From CF-46 sp042408445 (GTDB taxonomy: Bacteria; Chloroflexota; Limnocylindria; Limnocylindrales; CSP1-4): 64,000 bases of DNA. How positions within the stretch are numbered: position 1 is the first letter of the stretch; each line of letters opens with the position of its first letter. Positions 18,106 through 26,395 of this stretch are shown piece by piece. The DNA is taken from assembly GCA_042408445.1 (NCBI GenBank), contig JBHORC010000024.1, forward strand, positions 1 through 64,000. The letters are read 5' to 3'. Below the pieces are notes generated by a model. It had not been told where the DNA came from. It worked only from the letters and a program-made list of their open reading frames with translations, and searched no databases. A program made the translations under genes and the position numbers.

Positions 18106-18121
18106 TTGCGCAAACGCGCAA
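18106..18121. promoter_or_regulatory. ArsR operator candidate (inverted repeat)
   Basis: TTGCGC-AAAC-GCGCAA is a perfect 6-bp inverted repeat with a 4-bp spacer. It lies 8 bp upstream of the ATG of the ArsR gene, where a bound repressor would block transcription of arsR-trx. Confidence 0.6.
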
Positions 18122-18169
18122 GTCGCGGCCGCGCACGCAACGCCCGACCGCGAACGGTAGTGCCTCGGC

Positions 18170-18724
18170 TCAGCTCCGGTCGGTCGGCTCCTCGGCGACG
18201 GACCAGCCGATCGTCGCAAGCAGGAGACCGAGGGCGATCTCGGCGAGCGAACCCGGAGCGAGCGTCGGCGCCGGTCCGACCCCGCCGGTCCCGGCCATCC
18301 ACAGCTTCGCAACGGGCGAGAGCGAGTCCCAGGTCTCGCCGACCTTGTCATCGAGTGGCGCCGCCGTGAGGTTCTCACGGACGTGGAAGAAGACGCCGAC
18401 CGCGCTCACGACCAGGGCGATGGCGGCGGCGGTCCGCACGAGGCGGAGGGCGGTCCGGCTCGGGCGCCGCAGGAGCGTCACGAAGGCGAGTCCCAGGGCG
18501 ATGATCCCCACCCACACGATCTTCGCCGTCGCCGTCGACCAGTGATGGAGGAAGACCAGCTCGATGGTCGTGCCGACGAGCCCGATCCCGGTCAGGGCGA
18601 GGAGCCCGCGCCGGATCGTCCGGACGGCGGCCGACGCATCCGACGTCGAACGGGCGACGTCTGGGCGGACGGCCGAGCCGCCGACGGCAGTGCCGCCGGC
18701 AGCTCGTTGCCCGCGCGCCGTCAC
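18170..18724 (-). CDS. membrane protein of unknown function
   Basis: A 184-residue protein with about four membrane helices (GLLALTGIGLVGTTIELVFL, KIVWVGIIALGLAFVTLL, AAAIALVVSAVGVFF, LAEIALGLLLATIGWS). The GTG start at 18724 overlaps the stop of the upstream lipoprotein gene (GTGA), so the two are co-translated. The family is unknown. The segment between helices 3 and 4 is probably extracytoplasmic and could meet the lipoprotein. Confidence 0.78.
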   Translation of the reverse strand: MTARGQRAAGGTAVGGSAVRPDVARSTSDASAAVRTIRRGLLALTGIGLVGTTIELVFLHHWSTATAKIVWVGIIALGLAFVTLLRRPSRTALRLVRTAAAIALVVSAVGVFFHVRENLTAAPLDDKVGETWDSLSPVAKLWMAGTGGVGPAPTLAPGSLAEIALGLLLATIGWSVAEEPTDRS

Positions 18725-19182
18725 GGCTTGAGGGCGGACAGGATCCCCTGGAGCGTGTCGGGATCCGGGTGGTACTTCTCGAGGTTGTCCTGGAGCTTCT
18801 GGAGGTTCGGGTCGTCCTCGGGGTATGGCCGGTATTCGACGACCTCGTCGGCCCACTTGGACGCGTTCTTGACGCCGGCCGCCGAGAGCGCCGCCTTGAT
18901 CTCGTCCTCACTCGCGGTGTTGGCGGAGACCTTCGCGCTTGCCGTCGTCGCGCCGCCCGCCGCCGTCGCCGAGCCGCCCGGAGCGGACGACGAGCCGGCG
19001 TCCGACGAGCTCGTCGGAGCCGTCGAGGACGTCGTGCTGCCCGAGCTGCTGGAGCCGCCCGAGCCCGAGCTGGAACCGGAGCCGCCGGAGCCGGAGCACG
19101 CTCCGAGGAGGATCGCCACGGTCGCCGCGCTCGCGACGAACCAACGGCCGGAGCCGCGCAGCCTGGTGCGTGAGTGAGTCAT
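18721..19182 (-). CDS. lipoprotein with Ser/Gly-rich linker
   Basis: A 153-residue exported protein. It has a signal peptide with lipobox LLGAC, about 60 residues of Ser/Gly/Thr linker, and a C-terminal ~60-residue helical domain (ASEDEIKAALSAAGVKNASK to LQGILSALKP). AAGGAG lies about 9 nt before the ATG at 19182. The domain is not recognised. It is translationally coupled to the membrane protein downstream. Confidence 0.78.
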   Translation of the reverse strand: MTHSRTRLRGSGRWFVASAATVAILLGACSGSGGSGSSSGSGGSSSSGSTTSSTAPTSSSDAGSSSAPGGSATAAGGATTASAKVSANTASEDEIKAALSAAGVKNASKWADEVVEYRPYPEDDPNLQKLQDNLEKYHPDPDTLQGILSALKP

Positions 19183-19256
19183 CAGATTCTTCTCCTTGGG
19201 GGGCCGCGGGCAGTCTGCGGGCGTCAACCTTTCGAAATCGTGGCGAGGTCGGCTGC

Positions 19257-19262
19257 GATACT
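19257..19262 (+). promoter_or_regulatory. -10 box GATACT for a leaderless transcript
   Basis: Ends 6 nt before the GTG at 19269; the predicted transcription start coincides with the start codon. Confidence 0.45.
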
Positions 19263-19268
19263 CGCGGT

Positions 19269-20306
19269 GTGAGCACGACCGAGCCCCTTGTCACGCTGGA
19301 CGAGGTCCGCGCTGCCCGACGACGAGTCGCCGATCGCGTCCACCGGACGCCGGTCCTGACGAGCGCGACCGCGGCCACGTCCATCGCCGAGCGAGGCGGG
19401 CCACGCCTGGGCGACGGTCGCCTGTTCCTCAAGGCCGAGCATCTGCAGAAGACGGGCTCGTTCAAGGCGCGCGGGATGACGAACCGGATCGAGACGCTCG
19501 ACGCCGGCCAGCGAGCCCGTGGCGCGATCACGATGTCCGCCGGCAACGCCGGGCAGGCGTACGCGTGGGCGGGTCGCGAGGCCGGCGTTCCGATGACCGT
19601 CGTCATGGCGACGAGCGCGAACCCGACGAAGGTGGAGGCCTGCCGCGGCTACGGGGCGGAGGTCGTCCTCGAAGGATCGAACGTCGGTGATGCGTTCCGG
19701 GCGCTGGAACGGATCCGGGACGAACGCGGCCTCACGTTCGTCCACCCCTTCGAGGACCGCGCGGTGATCGCCGGCCACGGCTCCGTCGGGATGGAGATCC
19801 TCGAGGACGTGCCGGAGGTCGACGTCGTCGTCGTCGGGATCGGTGGCGGCGGGCTCATCTCCGGGATCGCGGCGGCGATCCGGGAGCAGCGGCCGGGCGT
19901 CCGGATCTACGGGGTGGAGCCGACGCAAGCGGATGCGATGACGCGTGCCTTCGCCGCCGGCGGACCCGTCCCCGTCGAGCCGCACACCGTCGCCGACGGG
20001 CTGGCAGCGCCCTTCGCCGGCGAGCTCACGCTCGCCATGTGCCGTCGCTACCTCGAGGACATCGTCCTGCTCGACGACGACGCGATCCTCAGTGGCGTCC
20101 GGTTCGGGATCGAACGGATGAAGCAGGCGCTCGAGCCGGCCGGCGCCGCGGCGCTCGCGGCGGTGCTCCACGGGCGCATCCCGGTCCGCGATGGCGAACG
20201 CGTGGTCGTCGTCGGGTCGGGTGGAAACGTCGACGTGGCACGGCTCGGGGAGCTGATCGCCGCCGCGGCGCCCCTGCCGCCTTCCTTGGAGCGACGCGCC
20301 GGGTGA
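19269..20306 (+). CDS. threonine/serine dehydratase-like PLP enzyme
   Basis: A 345-residue fold-type II PLP enzyme. The cofactor lysine is in KTGSFKARGMTNRI. The phosphate-binding glycine loop is VVGIGGGGLISGIAAAI, and SAGNAGQAYAWAG is the substrate loop (SxGNxxQ). There is no C-terminal ACT domain, as in catabolic threonine dehydratase or serine racemase types. It probably deaminates threonine or serine to a 2-oxoacid. The stop overlaps the GTG of the next gene. Confidence 0.92.
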   Translation: MSTTEPLVTLDEVRAARRRVADRVHRTPVLTSATAATSIAERGGPRLGDGRLFLKAEHLQKTGSFKARGMTNRIETLDAGQRARGAITMSAGNAGQAYAWAGREAGVPMTVVMATSANPTKVEACRGYGAEVVLEGSNVGDAFRALERIRDERGLTFVHPFEDRAVIAGHGSVGMEILEDVPEVDVVVVGIGGGGLISGIAAAIREQRPGVRIYGVEPTQADAMTRAFAAGGPVPVEPHTVADGLAAPFAGELTLAMCRRYLEDIVLLDDDAILSGVRFGIERMKQALEPAGAAALAAVLHGRIPVRDGERVVVVGSGGNVDVARLGELIAAAAPLPPSLERRAG

Positions 20307-21475
20307 CAGACGACCCGTCCGGCGAACGGCCACCGGAACCGGAAGCGGAACCGGCCGGCGACGTCCGGCCGTCCGCGCCGGCCGCCCCCGTCGGGCCGAG
20401 CTACTGGGAGCTTCCGCCGGAGCCCGCCCCGGCCGCGCCGTTCGGCCCGCCGGACGACCCGCCACCCGGGGCGTTCGAGATCGTCGGGCGGGGGATCGAC
20501 CTCAACGTCACGCTCTCCGGCGAGGTCCGGCGCGCCTCGATCTACATCGGCCTCCTGTATCTGCTCGTCTTCGCGCCGATCCTCGTGATCGTCGCGGCCG
20601 CCTCGATTCAGAGCGGCGGCCTGGACTGGATCCTCGACGGGTTCACGACGACTGGCGGCGGATTCACGACGACCGGCGGAGGATTCCTGACGACACTCGG
20701 CGTCGCCGGCAACTCGACCTTCCTGTTCGCCGCCCTCGGCGCGGGCGCGATCTCGCTCGACACGCAGCTGATCGCCCTGGCGCTGACCGGCGGCCGCGCC
20801 GCCGGTCGCACCCCCGGGCTTCGCGAGGTCATCGGCGTGGCCCGCCGGCGGTTCTGGCGTCTCGTGGGCGGATCGTTCGTCGTCGGTCTGATCCTCATCG
20901 TGCCGAGCCTGATCGTCCAGACCGTGATCGGCCGCGGGACCGGCGAGGGGCGGCTCCTCCTCTCCTCGCTCATCGACCTGCTCGTGTCCGCGCCGTTCGG
21001 CTACGTCGGCGCCGCGATCGTCCTCGGTGGGCTCGGCCCGCTCCGCGCGATCGGCGGGTCGTGGCGGATCGCACGGCGGCGGTGGCGGCTGGCCCTCGTC
21101 GTCGGTCTCGTGAACACCGCGGTGTCGTACCTCGCCGGATTCGCGCTCGGCACCGGCGCCGACATCCTCGTCCGCGTCGCGACGGCCTTCGGGCTGGATC
21201 GGGCCGCAGGCGTCGGTCAGGTCGCCGGGATTCTCCTCCTCGCGGTCTTCGCGATCATCGCGATCGGTTCGTTGACCGTAGCGGTCTCGAGCCTCAGCGT
21301 CGCGCCGCAGGTGATCGCCTGGATCCGCCTCGGCGGCCCGACGACCGGGCTGGCACCGCTCGTCCCGGACCCGTTCGGTCAGCGCCGTCCGGCCCGATAC
21401 GTCTCACTGCCGATGCTCTTCATGGTCGCGATCGAGGTCCTCCTCGCCCTGGTCTGGCTCTTCGACGCGAGGTAG
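20303..21475 (+). CDS. multi-pass membrane protein
   Basis: A 390-residue protein with a proline-rich cytoplasmic N-terminus (~60 residues) and about six membrane helices. It resembles glycerophosphoryl-diester-phosphodiesterase-type membrane domains or DUF7544-like proteins seen in high-GC bacteria, but the match is loose. A short tandem repeat FTTTGGG-FTTTGGG (20641-20682) sits in an extracytoplasmic loop. It is coupled to the dehydratase gene by a GTGA overlap. Confidence 0.8.
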   Translation: MTDDPSGERPPEPEAEPAGDVRPSAPAAPVGPSYWELPPEPAPAAPFGPPDDPPPGAFEIVGRGIDLNVTLSGEVRRASIYIGLLYLLVFAPILVIVAAASIQSGGLDWILDGFTTTGGGFTTTGGGFLTTLGVAGNSTFLFAALGAGAISLDTQLIALALTGGRAAGRTPGLREVIGVARRRFWRLVGGSFVVGLILIVPSLIVQTVIGRGTGEGRLLLSSLIDLLVSAPFGYVGAAIVLGGLGPLRAIGGSWRIARRRWRLALVVGLVNTAVSYLAGFALGTGADILVRVATAFGLDRAAGVGQVAGILLLAVFAIIAIGSLTVAVSSLSVAPQVIAWIRLGGPTTGLAPLVPDPFGQRRPARYVSLPMLFMVAIEVLLALVWLFDAR

Positions 21476-21506
21476 CTTGGTAGCGAGGCGTGCGGTGGGG
21501 TCGCGC

Positions 21507-21920
21507 TCACACGCCCAGCTCGTCCAGCCGCTCTTCGTCGATCCCGAGGTGGTGGGCAAGCTCGTGGATCACCGTCAGGCGGACCTCGTGGGCGAGCTCG
21601 GCGGGATCCGGGAAGTCCTCCTCGAGAGGAAGGCGGAACAGCGTGATCCGGTTCGGGGTCGCGACCCAGTCGGCGCCGTACTCGGTCCGCGGCACGCCTT
21701 CGTAGAGCCCGTAGAGCATCTCGTCCGGCTCCAGGTCGTTCTCCCGTCGCTGACTCGGCGTCGGCTCGTCGTCGATGACGATCGCGACCTCGGCGAGCGC
21801 GTCGCGGAAGGGCTGTGGGATCCCGGCGACGGCACGTTCGACCAGCCGATCGAAGCCGACGTGCCGCGATGCCGGCGCGGGCCGTCGCGTCGCGCGCATG
21901 CCTCGACGTCGTTTCGCCAT
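21507..21920 (-). CDS. minimal zincin-type metallopeptidase
   Basis: A 137-residue protein of the small metallopeptidase family PF06262. The zinc motif is HELAHHLGID (HExxH plus a downstream Asp), preceded by RLTVI. The conserved LYGLYEGVPRT segment is also present. The physiological target is unknown. The ATG at 21920 lies only 19 bp from the GTG of the divergent hydrolase gene, with a TACGAT box on the minus strand (21934-21929). Confidence 0.88.
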   Translation of the reverse strand: MAKRRRGMRATRRPAPASRHVGFDRLVERAVAGIPQPFRDALAEVAIVIDDEPTPSQRRENDLEPDEMLYGLYEGVPRTEYGADWVATPNRITLFRLPLEEDFPDPAELAHEVRLTVIHELAHHLGIDEERLDELGV

Positions 21921-21927
21921 CGGCGCC

Positions 21928-21934
21928 TATCGTA
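21928..21934. promoter_or_regulatory. overlapping divergent -10 boxes
   Basis: The plus-strand TATCGT (21928-21933) predicts a start exactly on the GTG at 21940. The minus-strand TACGAT (21934-21929) predicts a start 2 nt before the ATG at 21920. The architecture is the same as at 13188-13206. Confidence 0.5.
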
Positions 21935-21939
21935 GACGC

Positions 21940-22857
21940 GTGCCACCTCCGGATCGCTCGAGCGACGCGCGACCGGCCGGCGGAACCCCCGAAGCGGCCG
22001 AAGCGGCACCGCCGGGCTTCGTCGTGCTCGTCCCGCCGGGCGACCGGATCCACTTCGTCGACTGGGGCGGGACCGGGTCGCCGGCCGCCATCCTGATCCA
22101 CGGGCTCGGCGGGAGCGCCGCGGTCTGGGCACCCGTCGCCCGCCGTCTGGCCACCCGCCGGAGAGTCGTCGCGATGGATCTGCGCGGCCACGGCCTCTCG
22201 GACGCGCCCACGGAGCCAGAAGCGTATGGCCTCGAAACGCTGGCCGAGGACGTCGTGGCGGTCGCGGAGGGCTCCGGCGCGCTCGATGCGAGGGACGGAG
22301 GCGAGGCGTCGGTCGTCCTCGTGGGCCACGGCTTCGGCGCGATCGTCGCGGCCGTCGCGGCGTCACGGCTTGGTTCCCGGTGCGACCGCCTCGTGCTCGT
22401 CGACGGTGGGCTGGTCGACGTCGCGGCGACAACCGGCCTGGACGTGGACGAGTTCCTGCGGGGTCTCGACGAGCCGCCCGAGGTCCTCCGGTCGATGACC
22501 GCGTATCTTGCCGACCGCCGTGGCTGGGACCCGCAGTCGTGGGACGAGGATCAGGAACGGGCGGCCCGAGCGGCGGTCGTCGAGACGCCTGCCGGCCGAC
22601 TCGTCCAGGCGACCCGACCCCATGCGCTCGAGGCGTGCGTCCGGGCGATGTTCACCTACCGTCCGGACGTCGTGCTGCCTGCGGTCAGCGCGCCGATCGT
22701 CGCCGTCGTTCGCCACACCGCGGGCGACGAGGACCCGGCGGACGAGGGCTTCGCCGCCGGGCGCCCGCGATGGCGGACGCTCGCGCTCGAGGCACCCGGG
22801 CACAACCTCATGCGCTACCGCCCCGCCGAGGTCACGGCCGCGATCCTCGACGGCTAG
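21940..22857 (+). CDS. alpha/beta-hydrolase fold protein lacking the nucleophile serine
   Basis: A 305-residue alpha/beta-hydrolase with the oxyanion motif ILIHGLGGSAAVW, DLRGHGLSDAP and a C-terminal EAPGHNLMRYRP carrying the expected catalytic His. The nucleophile elbow reads VLVGHGFGAI, so the position that is Ser in GxSxG is Gly131. The codon is GGC, several substitutions away from TCG but one base from AGC. Either the protein is non-catalytic or it uses another residue. The GTG start is supported by the leaderless promoter; an upstream extension has no coding character. Confidence 0.85.
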   Translation: MPPPDRSSDARPAGGTPEAAEAAPPGFVVLVPPGDRIHFVDWGGTGSPAAILIHGLGGSAAVWAPVARRLATRRRVVAMDLRGHGLSDAPTEPEAYGLETLAEDVVAVAEGSGALDARDGGEASVVLVGHGFGAIVAAVAASRLGSRCDRLVLVDGGLVDVAATTGLDVDEFLRGLDEPPEVLRSMTAYLADRRGWDPQSWDEDQERAARAAVVETPAGRLVQATRPHALEACVRAMFTYRPDVVLPAVSAPIVAVVRHTAGDEDPADEGFAAGRPRWRTLALEAPGHNLMRYRPAEVTAAILDG

Positions 22858-22911
22858 GCTTCGCGCGAGGCCGGCCGGGAGGGTCGGCGACGAGGAGGGT
22901 CGATCGGAGCC

Positions 22912-24024
22912 ATGCGCGTCGTCTACAGCCCCGCGCATCTCGCCCACGACGTCGTGACCGAGACCGTCATGGGCATGGCGATCCCGGCGAACGAGGTCGC
23001 GGAACGGGCGGAGACGATCCGGGCGACCCTGGAGGCCGACGGCGGGTTCACGATCGAGCCGCCGACGGAGCACGGGACGGAGCCGATCCTCGCCGTCCAC
23101 GACGAAGGCCTCCTGCGCTATCTCGACGAGGCGTGGTCGGCCGCCCGCGCGCAGTCGGTGGACCGGCCGAACCTGATCGCCGACACGTTTCCGTCCTTCC
23201 GGATGTTCGAGGGCATGAGCCCCGAGTTCCTCGCCTCGCGGGCCGAGACACAGTCCGCGCCGGGCCGCGCCGGCTGGTGGGGTCTCGACACGGCGAACCC
23301 GCTCCTCGCCGGCACCGCCATCGCGGCGCGAGCGGCCGTCGACGTCGGGCTGACCGCAGCGGATCTCGTGCTGGGCGGGGAGCGCGCCGCCTACGGCCTG
23401 TGCCGGCCGCCCGGCCATCACGCGGCGCGCTCGATGGCCGGTGGCTACTGCTTCCTGAACAACGCGGCGATCGCCGCGGAGTCGATCGTGCAGGCGACCG
23501 GGCAGCCCGTCGCGATCCTCGACGTCGACTACCACCACGGCAACGGGACGCAGCAGATCTTCTGGCGCCGGGGCGACGTCCTGTACGTCTCGCTGCACGC
23601 GGATCCGGAGCGCCAGTTCCCGTACTTCCTGGGCCGCGCGGACGAGACCGGCGAAGGGGAGGGGAGCGGCGCAAACCTGAACATCCCGCTGCCCGCGGGA
23701 ACGACGGACGAGGCCTACCTCGTCGCGCTGGACCGCGGGCTGGCGGCGATCGCGGCAACGCCCGGCGAGGTCATCGTCGTGTCGCTCGGCTTCGACACCT
23801 ACGGCCACGACCCGATCGGCGACTTCGCGTTGACGACCGCGGTCTACCACGAGTGCGGCCGCCGGACGGCGGCGCTCGGACGGAAGCTCGTCATCCTCCA
23901 GGAAGGCGGCTACGACCGGCGGTCGCTCGGGGCGAACGCCCGGGCCTGGCTCCGCGGGGCGGAGGGGCGGCCCCACGAACCGCTGCCGGCCCGCGGGTTC
24001 GGGGAGCACGGCTCGGCCCGCTGA
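22912..24024 (+). CDS. histone-deacetylase-family amidohydrolase
   Basis: A 370-residue zinc amidohydrolase of the HDAC/acetylpolyamine/acetoin-utilisation family. Catalytic elements are RPPGHHAARSMAGGYCFLNN (the HH pair), LDVDYHHGNGTQ (Asp/His zinc ligands), SLGFDTYGHDPIGDF (the third ligand Asp) and a C-terminal QEGGYD. It probably deacetylates polyamines or another acetylated amine. The ATG has GGAGGG upstream and a TAGGCT box at 22855-22860, giving a normal leader. Confidence 0.92.
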   Translation: MRVVYSPAHLAHDVVTETVMGMAIPANEVAERAETIRATLEADGGFTIEPPTEHGTEPILAVHDEGLLRYLDEAWSAARAQSVDRPNLIADTFPSFRMFEGMSPEFLASRAETQSAPGRAGWWGLDTANPLLAGTAIAARAAVDVGLTAADLVLGGERAAYGLCRPPGHHAARSMAGGYCFLNNAAIAAESIVQATGQPVAILDVDYHHGNGTQQIFWRRGDVLYVSLHADPERQFPYFLGRADETGEGEGSGANLNIPLPAGTTDEAYLVALDRGLAAIAATPGEVIVVSLGFDTYGHDPIGDFALTTAVYHECGRRTAALGRKLVILQEGGYDRRSLGANARAWLRGAEGRPHEPLPARGFGEHGSAR

Positions 24025-24074
24025 CCGGCGAGGGAGAACCGGGTTCCGGGGCGCACGACGTACCATCCACCGAC

Positions 24075-24764
24075 ATGTCCGACCGACCCGAGCTGCCGAG
24101 CCACGTCCGCGCGATCGTCGACGAGATCGAAACCGAGATCGGCGAGGAGCCGCGCGGAGCCCGGACGCTCATCGAGGGTGCCGGCCGCCACCCCGGTAAC
24201 GGCCGCGTCGAGGCGGCCGTCCACGAGATCCTGACCGAGATCGGGGAGGATCCGGACCGCCAGGGGCTCGAGGGGACGCCGGAGCGTGTCCACCGGATGT
24301 ACACCGAGCTCACGGCCGGCTACCACGTCGACCCCGACCGATTGATCAACGGCGCGGTCTTCGATGTGGCCTACAGCGAGATGGTGGTCGTCAAGGACAT
24401 CCCGTTCTACTCGCTCTGCGAGCACCACCTGCTGCCGTTCTTCGGCCAGGCGGCCGTGGCCTACATTCCGCGCGGCCGCGTGATCGGGCTCTCGAAGATT
24501 CCCCGCGTCGTCGAGATGTACGCCCGACGGCTCCAGGTCCAGGAGCGACTCACCCAGCAGATCGCGGACTTCCTGCAGGAGCGCCTCGAGCCACAGGGCG
24601 TCGGCGTCGTCCTCGAGGCGACCCACCTGTGCGCGGTGATGCGCGGCGTCCGGAAGCCCGGGACGATCATGACCACGTCGGCAGTCCTCGGGCTGTTCCG
24701 GACCCGCGACCGCACGCGCGCCGAGTTCTTCGCCCACCTCGACCGGCCGGCCCCGAGCGCCTAG
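24075..24764 (+). CDS. folE: GTP cyclohydrolase I
   Basis: A 229-residue enzyme converting GTP to 7,8-dihydroneopterin triphosphate, the first step of folate and pterin synthesis. Catalytic and zinc residues are in FYSLCEHHLLPFFG and THLCAVMRGV; GLSKIPRVV and the QERLTQQIA helix are typical. The N-terminus is about 35 residues longer than usual because of an internal duplication: VDEIETEIGEEP recurs as VHEILTEIGEDP 34 residues later. A TACCAT box (24061-24066) precedes the ATG, with no Shine-Dalgarno. Confidence 0.97.
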   Translation: MSDRPELPSHVRAIVDEIETEIGEEPRGARTLIEGAGRHPGNGRVEAAVHEILTEIGEDPDRQGLEGTPERVHRMYTELTAGYHVDPDRLINGAVFDVAYSEMVVVKDIPFYSLCEHHLLPFFGQAAVAYIPRGRVIGLSKIPRVVEMYARRLQVQERLTQQIADFLQERLEPQGVGVVLEATHLCAVMRGVRKPGTIMTTSAVLGLFRTRDRTRAEFFAHLDRPAPSA

Positions 24765-24765
24765 C

Positions 24766-24988
24766 ACCTCAGCTGCGGGCGACCGTCGAGCGTCACCTCG
24801 GTCGCCCCGACTGGCTCCGGTTCGTCGCGTCGCTGAACCCGCGGACGCACGCGGTGGACGCGTCGCGAGCATTGTTCAACGGCGACTGGCGGAACCCGGA
24901 GATCGCGATCGGCATGTCCATCACGGCCGTCCTCGCCGTCTTCGCGGTCTGGCTCGCGTCGCGGGCGTTCAACCGGGCGGCCTCATGA
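24766..24988 (+). pseudogene. relic of an ABC-2 permease C-terminus
   Basis: Directly after folE, the frame ending in the TGA at 24986-24988 encodes DWLRFVASLNPRTHAVDASR and ALFNGDWRNPEIAIG, followed by one membrane helix (SITAVLAVFAVWLASRAF). This is the typical last ~70 residues of an ABC-2 exporter permease (xxNPLTYAVDALRALL). The rest of the gene is missing, and the only in-frame starts lie inside folE. It is best read as a decayed 3' fragment left by a deletion or rearrangement. Confidence 0.65.
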
Positions 24989-25135
24989 GCCGCGCCTGAA
25001 GCCGGCGGTCTCGTCGGGCTGGAAGCGGTGCCTGTGCGCACCAAATCCGGCCCGATCTGCGGCCAGTGGGGTGAGGTCCGGTACGGTCCGGCGTAGATTG
25101 GGGGAGACCCCCGGATCACGCCAGAGGAGATGCCC

Positions 25136-26233
25136 GTGAAGAGACGCGGCACGCGCTCCGCCATCGCCCGCCTGGCCGCCGGCACGACCGTCGGCCTGCT
25201 CGCCCTGTCGTCGGTGTTCGTCCCGACGGTGTCGGCATCGTCGCGGATCCGGGTCCTCGCGGACGGCCTGAACAATCCGCGCGGGATCGCGATCAGCTCG
25301 AGCGGCCGGATTCTTGTCGCGGAAGCCGGAACCGGCAAGGTCCTTGCGATCCGGTCGGGGCTGATCCGGACCCTCGTCTCCGGCCTTCCGACCGCAACGA
25401 GCCCCGAAGGCGAGACGAGCGGCCCGGTGAACGTCGCGGTTCGCGACAGCAAGGTCGTCGTCGCGATCGGCGGCGGTCCCCAGGACGTCGACCCCCGGTT
25501 CGACAGCGTCCTCCGGGTGAAGGGCCACAGCGCCTCCGTCGTCGCCGACATCCAGGCCTACCGCAACGACCATCCGGACACGACCGACCTCGACCAGCCG
25601 CCCAACCCGACCGATTCGAACGCCTACGGGATCGCGTCGATCTCGCGCGGCCGGACGCTCGTGACGGACGCGGCGGGCAATGAGCTCGACCTCGTCGACG
25701 CGAACGGCACGGTCCACACGGTTGCGAAGTTCCCGAACGAGGTCGTCTCCACGGCCCACCTCGGCGACGCCACGCTGCCGGCGATGCTGCCGGCGGAAGC
25801 CGTGCCGACCACCGTGGCTGTGGGACCGGACGGCTACTGGTACGTCGGCGAGCTGAAGGGCTTCCCCTTCACGCCAGGCGAGTCGCGCATCTGGCGCATC
25901 TCGCCGTCGGCGCGGAACGTGGTCTGCGACGAGACCGCCAAGCACGGGCCCTGCACCCTGTTCGCTGACGGCCTCACCTCGATCACCGGGATGGACTTCG
26001 GACCCGATGGCAGCCTCTACGTCGTCGAGATCGTGAAGGCCGGCGTCGTGAACCTGTTCGCCGGCGGCGACATCACGGGTGCCGTCATCCGGATCAAGCA
26101 CGGTCATCGCACGGAGCTCGCGGCCGGCCAGCTGCACGCGCCGGGCGACGTGGCCGTGTCCCGTTCCGGCCATGTCTACGTCACGAACCTCAGCGTCTCG
26201 CCCACCGGCGGGCAGGTGCTCCGGATCCGCTGA
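25136..26233 (+). CDS. secreted ScyD/ScyE-family beta-propeller protein
   Basis: A 365-residue exported protein with a signal peptide ending near VSASS. It contains repeated beta-propeller blades (GLNNPRGIAISSSGRILVAE, GPDGYWYVGELKGFP, GLTSITGMDFGPDGSLYVVE) matching the ScyD/ScyE family. The function is unknown outside scytonemin clusters. AGAGGAG (25123-25129) is 6 nt from the GTG at 25136. The ATG at 25130 directly abuts it, so I prefer the GTG. A TAGATT box lies at 25094-25099. Confidence 0.87.
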   Translation: MKRRGTRSAIARLAAGTTVGLLALSSVFVPTVSASSRIRVLADGLNNPRGIAISSSGRILVAEAGTGKVLAIRSGLIRTLVSGLPTATSPEGETSGPVNVAVRDSKVVVAIGGGPQDVDPRFDSVLRVKGHSASVVADIQAYRNDHPDTTDLDQPPNPTDSNAYGIASISRGRTLVTDAAGNELDLVDANGTVHTVAKFPNEVVSTAHLGDATLPAMLPAEAVPTTVAVGPDGYWYVGELKGFPFTPGESRIWRISPSARNVVCDETAKHGPCTLFADGLTSITGMDFGPDGSLYVVEIVKAGVVNLFAGGDITGAVIRIKHGHRTELAAGQLHAPGDVAVSRSGHVYVTNLSVSPTGGQVLRIR

Positions 26234-26283
26234 CCACTCCGGTCCGTGACGATCCCCAGGCGTCACGGGTCGCTTCCACGGTT

Positions 26284-26323
26284 CGACGCCGGCTTTCCTC
26301 GCGGGAGCCGGCGTCGCCGTTTT
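26284..26323 (+). terminator. rho-independent terminator after the ScyD-like gene
   Basis: CGACGCCGGCT (26284-26294) pairs perfectly with AGCCGGCGTCG (26306-26316), then CCGTTTT follows. This is one of the clearest intrinsic terminators in the window. Confidence 0.75.
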
Positions 26324-26395
26324 CCCGGGTCTCGGGTGGCGTCCGCGTCGCCGCCTGCCCTGGTTGACCGGAACGGGCGTGGCACAATCGCCGCC

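Noticed and set aside
20641..20690. tandem 21-bp repeat considered as a regulatory repeat
   Set aside because: It lies inside a membrane-protein gene and simply encodes FTTTGGG twice.
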